The notes beneath the pieces are model-generated. The model was not told the origin of the DNA. It made no database searches and saw only the letters and a list, made by a program, of their open reading frames with translations. A DNA stretch of 64,000 nt from the NCBI GenBank assembly GCA_003255065.1, contig QAOA01007971.1, forward strand, positions 382,370 through 446,369. Reading direction: 5' to 3'. How positions within the stretch are numbered: the first letter of the stretch is position 1; every line of letters starts with the position of its first letter. The stretch comes from Cercis canadensis. Taxonomy: Eukaryota > Streptophyta > Magnoliopsida > Fabales > Fabaceae. Both the position numbers and the translations under genes were made by a program. Shown here one piece after another: positions 1-11,490 of this stretch.

Positions 1-99
1 CATATCATTTTTATTCCAACATAGTTGCATAATCAATATTTAATATTTTACATTGATTTTTCTAGACTATTTTGAACCTATTTAATGCTTATTTAGTTT

Positions 100-805
100 G
101 GCGAAAAATTGTACCAACTTAGTCGAGTGGCATTCGAACTCAATGTTTGTGGGCTCTAAGTTTAAATTTAGAGTCATAACTAAAAGTATCAAAGAAAAAG
201 AGCTATTAAAAATGAATTTAAAGCTCTCACATGACATTTATGTCTATGAATTAATAGAAACACGAACAAAAGCTTTTTTTGCACAAATTCTAAAATTTAG
301 AGGTTTTTTGCACATTTTTAAATCTTAGGGAGTTGTTTACATATGAGCCAAAATTAAAGAAAATTCCCTATATCTTATCCATTTTTTATTAACATTATAA
401 AAGAAAGTATTTAAGCTCCTAGTGTAAAATGGAAAGTTCAAATTGCAATTTTGTCTTCCATTACAAAATTCAAAGCCATAACAAAAGTAAAAACTCATCA
501 ATTAACCAGATCGAATAAAAATTATTAAAATAATTTATAGTTCTATACATATTATTATCTCTTTTAGACAAACAAAAATTCTTTTCTTACCAAAAAGAAA
601 AAAAAAAACATATCCTTTTTCCTAATATTCTGCAAATTGTATTGTGTGTTTATTTATTATTATAATTTTTTGAATTCAAAATTTAACATATAATACCATT
701 ATGAATTATGAGGATTTACTTTCCTATAATTATTATTTTTTAGATAACTATAAAATTATACATAGCCACGTTTAAAAATTATTTTTTGGATCATCTCTTG
801 TTAGT
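100..805 (-). repeat. Dispersed repeat copy 1 (inverted relative to 18.8 kb copy)
   Basis: Read on the minus strand, this stretch aligns with 18,830-19,470 through many diverged blocks. Shared landmarks include a 'gctcatatgta' block, a 'tttgaattcaaaa' block and the end 'ttttttggatc'. The region is AT-rich with no credible coding frame; the short open frame at 98-328 lies inside the repeat. It is probably part of an old non-autonomous transposon. The family is unnamed, and only one end (near 800) is visible. Confidence 0.6.
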
Positions 806-832
806 GGGGTTGTGGGGGGTTGTGGGGGCAAG

Positions 833-1006
833 GGATTTAGATCCGGTCATGTCACTTGAGTCATGTTGCTCAGAGCTGAGCCGTCCATTCCATTAAAGCT
901 CATTTCAACCGTTAAATATTAATGTGTTTTAATGGTTGAAATGACCTTAAATGGAATAGACGGCTTAGATCTAAGCAACATGACTCAAGTGACATGACTG
1001 GATCCC
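833..1006. mobile_element. Foldback MITE, copy 1
   Basis: The two halves are near-perfect reverse complements around a centre at about 915 (core 'aaatattaatgtgtttt'), forming one long hairpin with almost no loop. The outer arms carry 'catgtcacttgagtcatg' and its complement. A second diverged copy with the same core and arms lies at 25,284-25,456, which makes this a mobile family rather than a chance palindrome. There is no coding capacity. Confidence 0.8.
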
Positions 1007-1084
1007 TTCCCGGGGGCAAGAGCAATATTTTAGTGGAGGTGAATTAGTGTAAATAGTAGAAGTAATGAGATTATTATATATACA

Positions 1085-1390
1085 TTAAATGCAATTTTTT
1101 TCAGCTTGTGAGGGCGGTAGAACGTGGATCCGTGCCCCAAAGAAGCATACGTGAAATCTCCCCTCAAATACTAGCTTGCTTAAGACTCTGCTAAAAGGGA
1201 ATGGCCATTCTGTATAAGTCTGCCAAGATTGCTTGCCAAGCATGGCAAGGTTGAAAAATTGAAATTGCCTAAAGCCAAGACCACCTTGACTCATCCTTGC
1301 CCACCAGAAACTACTGATTGGGGGACTCAAATCATATTTTTGAAGTAATCTACAAATACAGAAAATCATAATTTGGTCTTCTGATATCAT
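1085..1390 (-). pseudogene. LINE reverse-transcriptase C-terminal fragment
   Basis: The minus-strand translation contains 'SQGGLGFRQFQFFNLAMLGK', the hallmark found after the fingers/palm region of plant non-LTR (LINE) reverse transcriptases: a GGLGFR motif, an FN-x-A-x-L-x-KQ-x-W stretch, then a lysine-rich zf-RVT entry. About 100 residues remain of a protein normally over 1,000 long, with no catalytic YxDD motif and no neighbouring ORF1. This is a dead fragment, either a 5'-truncated insertion or a decayed copy. Confidence 0.7.
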
Positions 1391-1399
1391 TGCGCATTA

Positions 1400-2597
1400 A
1401 GACATAAATGCCTCGCCTAGAGGCCAATAGCATAGATATTTACTACAGCATCTACCTGTCAATCACTTTTCTTAGAAAAAAAAAAAAATTGAATATGGAA
1501 ATTAGAAAGAACTAAACTAGTTTAAAAAAACCATCCAAGAGGACAATATCTTGGCAAAGATTACATAAACACAATACGTCAAACAACAAAAAAGTAAGTC
1601 ATAGTGATTATACATGATCTGCTTAGTAATTTGCATAGATGTGACTGAATTATGGCTGTAGCATATTAGAAATGACTCATATTGACCATTCCGGTGCCAC
1701 AGAAAAATGGTAATCTCAGGGAAGGGAACAACTCGTGTTTTCCTTCTTTTTTTTTTCCCCCCCTCTCTTGTTCTTTCGGGGGTGGTGGGAGGTTTCCAAA
1801 AACATACCTTACTCAAAATATGTATCTATATTCAGGTAAAAACTTGCTATCTAAGCAAGTAACTCACAAGATCCTATCCTTTCTTCTACAAGATTTTTGA
1901 CGATATTATTTTTGAAAAAAAAAAAGAAGTGAAAGGGAGGGACTAAGCCCAGTACAACAAATTTACAGTTGGCCTTGTTACACCTATTACAACAGAAGCC
2001 CATTCTGCAGACACCTGCATGCATAGTGTCAGACACAGATGGATGCACATATGTTTTGACATTCTCAAGACTGTAGGAATGTAAAGGAAATCCACCCACG
2101 TCACTTGGGGTAAAATATCTAAGCAACTGCTTCAGTGATGCTTTGCCTTTCTTCCTTGGTTATACATCTAGAATTTTATTTGAAGTTATGGTAGAAATCA
2201 GAGAGAGCAATTTCATAGGCTATAGCCAAAGGAACCACCAGCAAAAAGTAAAAAAGGAAATAAGTGGATGATGGCAGTTTTTAATAATCGTAAAAATGTA
2301 TGAGTAGTTGTTTGTGACGATTTTATTTCCAGATGATACCATGCATAGCTGTAGCAAGACATACTCTGAATAAAAAACCACACAATATTGTATCAGATAT
2401 TTTTCAGGGAGAGGAGCAACTGGACTCAAGATTATATGATTTCTAGCATGTAAGTTGAGCTTAACTACATCTGTAGCATAACAATTTGCTGGCATAAACA
2501 GCAGCTGTTTCAGTTTCAATACACTTTACCAGTCAAATAAATCAGGGAGGTGGGGTATTACTAAGATGAAGGTGGAAAGTACCTAAGTTCATGCTGT
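1400..2597. other. Downstream flank of the PPR gene
   Basis: AT-rich sequence between the LINE fragment and the PPR stop codon. Several short open frames occur but none shows a recognisable family or start context. The part nearest 2,597 is presumably the PPR 3' UTR. Nothing else is supported. Confidence 0.5.
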
Positions 2598-4805
2598 TCA
2601 CCAATAATCCCGGCAAGAGCACACCCCATCTTTGAAATGATGGAATCTTTTTGCATCTCGAATGATAAGTTCTCTGCCAACAAGCTTAGAAACAATCTTT
2701 AATGCATTATGACAATCACCACAAAAACGGAGGTTCTTGATCACCCTGATAGGAGAACGGACAGAGCTGCTGATGAGACCATAACCAACAGCAAGTCTCT
2801 CACTATGGGCAAGAAGAGCTTCCTCCTTGCTTTCCTGGTCTATGTCATGCAATACAAACTTCGTCTCTGGAATATAGCCAGCTTCTTTCATTTGTGACTT
2901 CAGGCCTCTGAGCAGAGCATAAATCTTATCATTCTCGGGGTGAGAAGTATCTCCTGCTCGGTATTCATGGACTCTGCTCCTTACTTCCAGAAGATTTTGA
3001 TTCTTCTTTTCTTTCCCTTTTGCCAGATCTGAAGCTTTTATAGGTACCAGGCCAGCCTTTGATTGCTCATTTAAGTGAGAAGGATCCAGCTGCTCAAGTA
3101 GCTCAGCACAACGATCCCCCAGCTCCAAGTGCCCATGAACTCTACAAAGATTCATCAAGGTTTCCCATACATCAACACTTGGCTCCATTGGCATCTTTTC
3201 AATGAATTCAAATGCTTCATCAAGATGCCCAACGCTTCCAAATATGTCTACTACACTGACATAATGAGCCAAGGATGGTTCAATGCCATAATCCTTGCTC
3301 ATGGATTCAAAGTGCAGCATACCCTCATCAATATCCCCCAGCATACTACATGCAGCAAAAACCCCAATGTACATCTGACCATCAGGTTTCATTCCTAACT
3401 TCTTAAATTCAGTAAATAGATCAATTGCATCTTCTGCAAAGCCATTCTTAGTAAGCCAGGTTATCATAGTATCCCAAGTAGTCAAATTGCGTTCTGGCAT
3501 ATTATTAAACACTGTAAATGCGTCATCCATAGAACCACATTTAGAGTACATCTCTAATATTCTGTTATACGTGCTGACATGGAGAGGTGACACATACCGT
3601 AAGACATGTTCGTGTATAATTTTCCCCTCGTCTAGAGATTTAGCCTCCCCACATTGGTGCATTAATTGCAAATATCTAGGCAAATCCACTCGAACATGCT
3701 GCTTTTCCAATAATCTCAAAACTTCAACAGCTTCCTTTACTTTCCCCTCCATGCATAAATTATCAAGCTCCTCATGGGTACCTTTATATGTGCTACCATC
3801 AGATGTCTCAGCTGATTGCTCATCATATTTTGCATTATTTGATAAATGAGAACTTACCATTGAAGAATTCTGAACAGTATTCAAGTTTGGAGGATATTGA
3901 CCATTTGTTAGATTCTGCTGATATTGTCCAGAAATTGGGTTGTGCTGATACAAATCATTGCTACCCGGGTAACCATCATTTGGTGCCTGCTGATAACGTC
4001 CAATGTTTTGGGTAAGGTTCCCTTTAGAATCGGAATACTTTATCCTTTCTCTAGGTCCCTCGGCCCAAGACCTTTGTGAACTCTGAAAATTTATATTTGG
4101 CGCAACCAAATTATTACAGGAACTCCCTGAATGCTGATTATTGGACCCGTTATAATTATCAAGAAATGGATTTGAATGTTTCCCAAATCCCCTCGAGTTA
4201 TCAACACAAACCCCATTCATATTCTGTTGCAATTCTCTATTGCTTTGACCATAGGAACCATCTAACTTTCTATTATCACCAACCGATTCATTCGGAGAGA
4301 CATTTCTGGAGCTATTTAATTGACCCCCATCTGAAATCTGATCAATTCCATAAGAAATTTTCCCTGAAAATTCATGATTTTTATCATAAGACCCAATAAA
4401 ATTTTCGCCATGCCCAGCTAATTTGTTCATAAATTCATTCCCACGACCTTCCCTATAAGCCCAGTCTCGGTTTGTGCTCTGCAGCTTGTCCAGAGAACTT
4501 TCCCCAGAAAACCCACTTGCATTTGCTTGAATAACATTACCTGGACTTTGCCCATTGGGTAGTTGCTGAGAATCTGTATGATTTTGGCTTTCGCGATGAA
4601 ACCCATCATGATTTTGCTGATACCCAGAAGAATCATCTACGTGATAACCACCGGCGAATTGAAAATCAGACCTTTCAGCAGCGGTACTGATAGTCTTCAA
4701 TGTATGAAGGGTTTTGATAGAATCTGCAATGCTGTTGGAAGAATGCCCCTTGCATAAGGTCGTTAGAGAACTGACAGCAAGGATTGAGGCTCTCCTAGAA
4801 GACAT
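2598..4805 (-). CDS. DYW-type PPR protein, MEF8/DYW2-like organelle RNA-editing factor
   Basis: Intronless 735-residue protein starting at an ATG (4805). Residues about 40-340 are very rich in Asn, Gln, Ser and Gly, with repeats of the type 'QYQQNLTNGQYPPNL'. About four or five PPR motifs follow (about 345-560), then an E-like linker and a C-terminal DYW cytidine-deaminase domain. The zinc-ligand signatures are visible: HSE (667-669) and CGDCH (about 695-699). The protein ends in CSCRDYW. Few PPRs after a long N/Q-rich leader match the atypical Arabidopsis group MEF8, MEF8S and DYW2. Members of that group supply DYW activity, often in trans, to C-to-U editing of mitochondrial and plastid RNA. 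The N-terminal 25 residues are Ser/Arg/Leu-rich, consistent with an organelle transit peptide. Which member of the group this is cannot be decided here. Confidence 0.9.
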   Translation of the reverse strand: MSSRRASILAVSSLTTLCKGHSSNSIADSIKTLHTLKTISTAAERSDFQFAGGYHVDDSSGYQQNHDGFHRESQNHTDSQQLPNGQSPGNVIQANASGFSGESSLDKLQSTNRDWAYREGRGNEFMNKLAGHGENFIGSYDKNHEFSGKISYGIDQISDGGQLNSSRNVSPNESVGDNRKLDGSYGQSNRELQQNMNGVCVDNSRGFGKHSNPFLDNYNGSNNQHSGSSCNNLVAPNINFQSSQRSWAEGPRERIKYSDSKGNLTQNIGRYQQAPNDGYPGSNDLYQHNPISGQYQQNLTNGQYPPNLNTVQNSSMVSSHLSNNAKYDEQSAETSDGSTYKGTHEELDNLCMEGKVKEAVEVLRLLEKQHVRVDLPRYLQLMHQCGEAKSLDEGKIIHEHVLRYVSPLHVSTYNRILEMYSKCGSMDDAFTVFNNMPERNLTTWDTMITWLTKNGFAEDAIDLFTEFKKLGMKPDGQMYIGVFAACSMLGDIDEGMLHFESMSKDYGIEPSLAHYVSVVDIFGSVGHLDEAFEFIEKMPMEPSVDVWETLMNLCRVHGHLELGDRCAELLEQLDPSHLNEQSKAGLVPIKASDLAKGKEKKNQNLLEVRSRVHEYRAGDTSHPENDKIYALLRGLKSQMKEAGYIPETKFVLHDIDQESKEEALLAHSERLAVGYGLISSSVRSPIRVIKNLRFCGDCHNALKIVSKLVGRELIIRDAKRFHHFKDGVCSCRDYW

Positions 4806-5575
4806 TGAAGGCTGGTAACTGAGCTACTTCGAAAATTTGCCAAGAGGTCGGAAAGGAGAGGAATCAAACAGAGGACGCAGGTATAAGAGACAAAGAAGGG
4901 AGTATCGAGCGAAAAGTAAAACCCACCCTTGAACCCTATTAATTTGGGTAAGGCCCATCTCTTCCATTCACTTGACTTTGATTCACCTCTTTTGGGCTTA
5001 TCATAAACTGAACAAATAATAATGAAAAATAAATAAATACAGACACTAATGTGTATTATATAGCCATAATTATAAACACTAAACACATCTAAAAAAAATA
5101 CACATGCACCATATTTTGCTCTCTAAAAAATTTAACTCTATTTATCTGATAAAAAATAAAATCTCAAAAGTAGTATTGCACACACCACTTTTATAAAATA
5201 GATAATTGGAATAATCTATGTGATATATTTTATTACTATATAAAATACATAAACAAGCTATGCAAGAAAAGTGTTGAAAAATAAATTAAAAATAATATGA
5301 AACAATACTTCTTTTTAATGTAGTTAAACCTAAATTATGTTAATTGTTTTAGTGTTTGATATACATTAGGTGAGTTAATTTTACAAACTCTTTGCAAAGT
5401 TACCAAAATGTAAATTGGTAGTCCACCCCAAACTCCAGGGAGGCAGCACTACCCTCACTTCTTAATGGAAATAGTTTGATCCACACTAGATCACTCGATT
5501 TTCAAAATTTTTACCATGATATTAAAATTAAGATGTGAGTTCAAAGTCTCTAATAAGAACAAGAATAGCCTCACA
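4806..5575. other. Upstream region of the PPR gene
   Basis: The first ~120 bases above the PPR start are comparatively GC-rich and probably hold its 5' UTR and promoter. The rest is AT-rich intergenic DNA with no supported gene. Confidence 0.4.
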
Positions 5576-5582
5576 TTCTACT

Positions 5583-6092
5583 TTTAGTGGCACCTTTGAC
5601 TTGGATATTATAGTTCAAAAAAAAAAAGTACACATCTATCACATTTTGTAACTTAATTATTTAAATATTATAATTTTTAAAAAATTTAAAATTTAAAAAT
5701 AAATATATTCATACAGGTAGGGACTATCGGACACGCTAATAGCCCTACGATGTGTCTAGTGTGGACGCGTCACATGGCCAACACATTCCAAGGCAAACAC
5801 ATTGGGAACAAGCAACACATTAAAAATATACCACGCCACGTTGGGAACATGCCACGACTGTAAAGCTTGGGAGAAAGTGAGAATAGTGGATACGCCAATG
5901 GCCACGTGGCGTGTCCACACTAGACACATTGTGGGGCCATTGGCGTATCCAATGGTCCTCACTTATCCGAATTGGTTTTTTTTTTTNTTTTTAAAAGCCG
6001 TAATATTTAAATAATGAAGTTACAAAATATAATAAATACATAATTATTTTTTTTCTAAAGTGTAATATCCAAGTCAAAATGCTCTTTTAGTG
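5583..6092. mobile_element. Long foldback element
   Basis: The outer arm 'cacctttgacttggatatta' (from about 5590) returns inverted as 'taatatccaagtcaaaatgc' (from about 6062). The inner arms near 5728-5785 and 5898-5955 are GC-rich and nearly perfect inverted copies (for example 'gtgtctagtgtggac' and 'gtccacactagacac'). The arms are about 200 bases each, with about 110 bases of unique centre. There are no genes. It looks like a MITE or foldback transposon unrelated to the 833 family. A single N lies in a poly-T tract at 5987. Confidence 0.7.
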
Positions 6093-6350
6093 GGTAGCTT
6101 AATAACCAATTGATATATCAATATAACAAGCATCTCTCTTTTCAATTTTAAAGTTGGCAAATCGTATATGAGCTTTCGATTCAGCAGTCTATGGCGTGAC
6201 CTTATTTGATCTTTCTTGTGCTAAAATATGCAGCAACCAGATCAGACACTCGGGTCTCTCACACACAGATGAGTCATGACAACCACCCACCTCTATATCC
6301 AACGGGCTATGAGTCAGTTTCTGCTTCTGTATGAGAGAGAGAGAGCAAAG

Positions 6351-6806
6351 AGAAAAGGTAAATGTGCTCTTTCTAGTTTTTCTACTCCATCATTTTGTTT
6401 TTCAAAAGCTTGAGACCATTAAGAACAGAGCAAAATAGAGAAGAGTGGAACGGAAGACTCAGCCCTGGGGTTCTCAGAGCTCAAAATATCAAACCCTTCA
6501 AAGAGAAAAGGTAAATCTGCTCTTTCTAGTTTTTCTACTCCATCATCTTGTTTTTCAAAAGCTTGAGACCATTAAGAACAGAGCAAAAGAGAGAAGAGTG
6601 GAACAGAAGACTCAGCCCTGGGGTTCTAAGAGCTCAAAATATCAAACCCTTCAAAGAGAAAAGGTAAATGTGCTCCTTCTTGTTTTTCTACTCCATCATC
6701 TTGTTTTTCAAAAGCTTGAGACCATTAAGAACAGAGCAAAATAGAGAAGAGTGGAACCGAAGACTCAGCCCTGGGGTTCTCAGAGCTCAAAATATCAAAC
6801 CCTTCA
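6351..6806 (+). repeat. Three tandem 153-bp units in the gene A leader
   Basis: The motif 'agagaaaaggtaaatgtgct' recurs at about 6349, 6502 and 6655, an exact 153-base period. The units share a block ending 'atatcaaacccttca'. Paralogue B has a single equivalent unit near 11,500, so the triplication is specific to A. Each unit contains 'aaaaggtaaat', a possible 5' splice donor. B has 'ggagaat' at this point and no GT, so leader splicing may differ between the genes. Confidence 0.85.
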
Positions 6807-7471
6807 CTCAAACATAGGTACCGTTCACCGTTTCTAAGTTGGCTCCTTAAAATTAGTGTATCTACTACTCTTAATAAGACTTGTATTTTAATTAGTAGAG
6901 TCATTGTTTACATATTTTTAAGTTTAATGTCATCATCCTCTTGAATTTTAATTTTTTTTTGGTCTTGCTCCATGACAACTAGTGTTCTCTTTGAGGTCAT
7001 CTCATTTTAATGGATAAAATTAGTCATAATCGCTCATATATTATAAAACCAAGTCAGATCTATATGCTCTTACGTAAGGCCTACTTGGATCATATTTATT
7101 TCTTGAGATCTATTCAAGGGTAGCTCTGTCAATCTGAAATCTATATATTGTTGTCTTTTCTCCTTCTATATCTAATTTTTATGAAAATTTCTATAATTTA
7201 TTTTGTAAATAATATTGGTAATTTCATCACATAAGTGCTTATTCCTGCAGTTTAAGTTAATTCAGAAACTAGCCACTTCTAGAGATCGTACATCTCAGAA
7301 GGGTCTCCTCCAAAGTACTTCTAATTGTTTAGGAAACAATTAAAAAAAAAAAATTTTAACCACTTTTTTTTGGAAAAAAATGAAATTGGATAGCTGCTGT
7401 AATGTCTCAAAATTGTTTTTTTAATTAATTTATGTGATTAATGCAGCAGCATTGTTCAACCTGTGATAACA

Positions 7472-9722
7472 ATGGCAAAGTTATTTGCAGAACTTTTATC
7501 TGATCTCAGATCTGAAGGATGGGTACGTGAAAGTTTATCCAAACTGTGCTACTTAATTTTCTCTAGGAAAATTTAACTTAATTAATTATTATCTTCCTTA
7601 ATCTTCTCTAGGAATATTTAACTCGTCGAGAACGACACTTAATCGTAAGTGGCCAAAACAAAGCTGAGAAACGTCATGCAATTGGTGTTCTTATGGCGGG
7701 TAGCATTACATTTGCAGGTTTGTGATTTCTTCTCAATTTGGTTGAAGAAAGAGTTTCTTAAGATTTACCCACATTGTTTACATCCAATATTCATGTAATT
7801 AGGGTTTTAATTAGGATGAAACATAAGACAATGAAAATGAAAATGATTTCTCTCTATAGTTTGTCTTAATGAATTTTAGAATAAACTTTTAGGACTTAGC
7901 AAAGACAAATTGAAAGAAAACTATGGCTCAAAATTTAAACAAATATAATCATCATTTTTTTTTTTGTGTGAACAATTATCATATTATTATATCTTATATA
8001 TGTGCAAGGAAATAATTATTAAACAAATTGAGCTAAATATAACAATATTTTTTCTTTTTTATTGTTTTTCTTGTATAATATCAACTAGTTGCAATCTCAT
8101 ACAACACATGAACAAGTAATAAAATAGAAAAAATAAACTCGTGAAAAGAAAGAAGAAAAACAAATAATAATAATAATAAAAAGAACAAGTAATATGAGTA
8201 CAAATGGCCTTACTCGCAAAGAAAGAACTTTTTATTAATTTAATATAATGATATCTTTGTTTCAGCATCACGGGCATTAAGAGTTACAAATAGTATGAGT
8301 CTCAATCTAGCAGGAGGTAGGATGTATAAATCATCTCTCTCTCTCTCTCTCTCTCTCACTCTCTCTCACCCTCAAATTTTACCTCTTGAGTCCACTGGGT
8401 ACTCTCCCTTTGCATTTACCTGCCCAAAATTCATTGGTGGCTCTTTGATTTTTGTAGGAGCTGCTTACTTCTTTGGACGGTGGATGTATAACAGGTCTCT
8501 AGGCTCTTGTCTTGATAACATCATTGCACTACAGGGAAGCTTGTCACAGGAAAAGTTGGCAAATATGTAGGTCTTATTTGCTCAATTTTTCCAATTTTTT
8601 TTATATGAACTAATCCTATTAATTAGTAGAGTATATTTGATACTAAATAATCTAATATGTGGCTGAGTGATATTAAAATTGTAGTTTGTAAGTTTTGTAT
8701 ACCAGCACCCAACTCGGTTAGATGTTGCAAGATACCAAGTTCATCAAAGTTTTGTTCCATTAATTTCTTATACCAAATTGACAAAGGCTGTGTTGAAGTT
8801 GGGTCAAGGATGGGTATGTCGACTAGTTGGGCTGACAGATCAAGGTCGGGTCCAACAGTTTTTAGGTCTTATTTGCACAGTAACACGAGTAAACTAAGAG
8901 CTAGGTTGGGAATACCCAGACTCTGAAGGTCAAGTTAAGTCGGTTTCAAGTAGGTGAAACAATAAATAAAGAGAGTCTAAAAAAAGTGATAATACCTAGG
9001 AAAGCAGTATTTATAGAGGTATGAAGGGTATTTTGGTGATTGGACCAGCTAAGCCAAAGGTGATTTGGGCCTTGGTAATAGATATAGACACAAACCTTTG
9101 AAGGCCTTAGAAAATGTTATAGCATCAAATCACCACACTATAGCTACAAGGGATTGATGAAAATATTTGTTGATTGCTGCTTGTATATCTCTATATCTGC
9201 ATCTCTTAAGTAGTTTGTTATGTTTGAAATGACAGAATTATAAGGAAGTATCCTGAGGATACTAGACGAATGCAACTCCTCTGCAAGTTCTTTATTCTGG
9301 AAAAGATTGATATTGATTCACGGTATTACCAAAGGTGGCGATATCGAAATTGTTTTGGTGATACTTGTATCCTTGGTCAAAGGAAGCGTGAAGCTTATAA
9401 GTGGAGGATGCCCAAACCCAAACAAGCTTCTGTAACTGTAAGTTTTGAGTAAAACAATATCTCATTATACCATAAATTGGCACCAACGTTGATTATTGCA
9501 TTTTTAAGTTAAGTTTTATCTTATTCTTGATTATCTCACTCACCTTTGCCTTGGTAGATGAAACTTGGTTTTAAAGACATAATAGAGGACCCTGTGGAGT
9601 ATCTCTTTGGTGAAACTATTTCATGGAAGGAAATTCATCACTTTAATGCTTGGTATACATCATCACTTGGAATGCTTGAGTTTGATGATTGGGTGGACCA
9701 TGATTTCATCACACTTCTTTGA
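7472..9722 (+). CDS. Gene A: uncharacterised small membrane-type protein, six coding exons
   Basis: Spliced model 7472-7522, 7612-7717, 8266-8316, 8458-8566, 9236-9437 and 9558-9722. All junctions are GT-AG and in frame, giving 227 residues. The protein begins MAKLFAELLSDLRSEG and has two short hydrophobic segments (about residues 37-55 and 66-82) in exons 2-4. A basic, aromatic-rich stretch with 'RWRYRN' follows, then an acidic tail ending DHDFITLL. Exon lengths of 106 and 109 are shared with gene C, and sequence and junction phases match B, so the model is supported by comparison. A 5'-UTR intron probably ends at 'gatgcag'-type sequence before the ATG. The family is not recognised and no catalytic motif is seen. 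Membrane location is an inference from hydrophobicity. An extra 3' splice site precedes exon 2. Confidence 0.75.
8333..8370 (+). repeat. CT microsatellite in gene A intron 3
   Basis: A run of about 12 CT units plus interrupted CT repeats starts just after the exon 3 donor. Gene B has only a short 'atctctctatctctc' at the same intron position, so the run has expanded in A. Confidence 0.8.
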
Positions 9723-11490
9723 AGAGATGGACGTAGAACTTTTGTGGTACTAATCGTCATCTTGGTTATTATTCAGAGCTTTAGCCTGAATCTCACTGCA
9801 TTTTATGATTTTGCTTATTCGTCTTTTAAGTAGTTGACTATCACTGTTGATTAGTGATTAGTAGTTAGGGTTGCAAAACAATTTAACTTGTTTGAGGGAT
9901 TAACTGGACTCATTTAGTAAAACATTATGTTGCACCGATACTTTTAAAATCAGTGTCGTACTCATTTTTGAGATGTATCAAAAATTTGAAATTCGTATCA
10001 GAGGAGGAAATACATCTCAATTTTTTTTTAAAAAAAAAAAATTGTACATTTTGAAATAGTTAAAATGCTAATTTTGACATTATTTTATATTTATTCTCTT
10101 TTCTGCCATTAGTTTTGATCTTTCACAAACTCAACTCCCATTTTATTTTCTACTGAGTTGAAGGAAAATAACATGATTTGTCGGTTGAAGCTAGTTTTTC
10201 TAGCTACATTTGAGATAATATATGACTTCAACTCTTGCTGAAAAAAAAAAACTTCTCTTTATTTATATATATATATATNATACACTCACATATATAAGGT
10301 AATGTATTGTACCTCATTTTTTTGGAAAATTACCATTTCTTGCATTTCGTATCATACGGAAAACAAGATGATTTGAATCCTTAGCTAACCATTTCTAGTG
10401 CAATTCCACTTAAATTTATTCAATGGCAAATAAAGCTCCTCTCATTTTCTTTTTCCTCTATTTTCTTTGTAACGAATATTGACCATATTTACTATTCCGT
10501 TATTGGCAACAAATTCTCCCTATGCCAACAACCGGAGCAAGGGACAGCCCAAATTCGGCAACTCCATTCTCTCACCGTCTCACGCGGTCACGTACCTTTT
10601 TTTTCACATTTACATATTCATATTTTTTCTATATCAATATATATATATATATATATATGAAAATATTTTACCAAAAAAAATGAAAACATTAAAATTTAAT
10701 TAGGCATATTTAAATTTTAATTGAACTCATATTAAATCTATTTAAATTCTCTCTCAAAAAGGTATATGCTTTTTAAGGTTTTTAGTAATTTGCTAACTCA
10801 TCTAGTATGAGTATTATCTTTTTACTATTCTAACAATTAATAGGCAAAGTATTATAATTTACGTCAAGAGGAATTAGTTTAATTGATAAATATTGAAGCA
10901 CTCTGCTTATAAAACTTAAATTCAAATCTTACTTCTTGTTGACCCTAAAATATGCTAGTTTCTCATTATCCTAAACATTGAGCTATCAAAAAAAATAAGT
11001 AGCATATCAATTAGATTAATTTTCATATAGAATTTTGAATTTTTTAAGCTAATGGATGCACTTTAAAAAATCTATCCTTAAACCAAATAAATCCATCAAA
11101 ACTATTTTTCTTATAACTCAAATTTTGCTAAGCGGGTTTTTNGGTTTTTTTTTTTTTTTGTTGCTTCGATTCTAAATTTGAACACAAAAACTCTCTACAA
11201 ATCCTAAAAATGATCTTAGTAACACTCAACTTAGTTTGCTAAGCCAATTTTTTACTACTGTAAAAATTAGCAATATGTCATAAACATTTCTCTAATAACA
11301 AACATTATTTTCCAATTCTAAAGTTAGTTAATCGTTCGCGCGCGTGACATTATTTGATCTCTCTCCAAGCCTGCAACCAGCTTACACAGTACACACCCGC
11401 GTCTCACACACCCACAACCACGCAGGCACCCACCTGCAGGCAATAGCATCCAATCTCATATAACTTAGTGGCGTTCTCCTTCTTTACAGA
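9723..11490. other. Intergenic region between genes A and B
   Basis: Mostly AT-rich. It contains AT microsatellites near 10,260 and 10,640 and single Ns at 10,279 and 11,142. From about 11,330 composition changes to the promoter and leader of gene B. No other gene is seen. Confidence 0.5.

Noticed and set aside
3129..4399. Several plus-strand open frames across the PPR gene
   Set aside because: They are antisense shadows of the minus-strand PPR coding sequence with no family resemblance.
6445..6744. 99-residue open frame with two 51-residue repeats in the gene A leader
   Set aside because: It stays open only because the repeat unit is 153 bases (divisible by 3). It starts with GTG, contains no ATG, and B has no equivalent.
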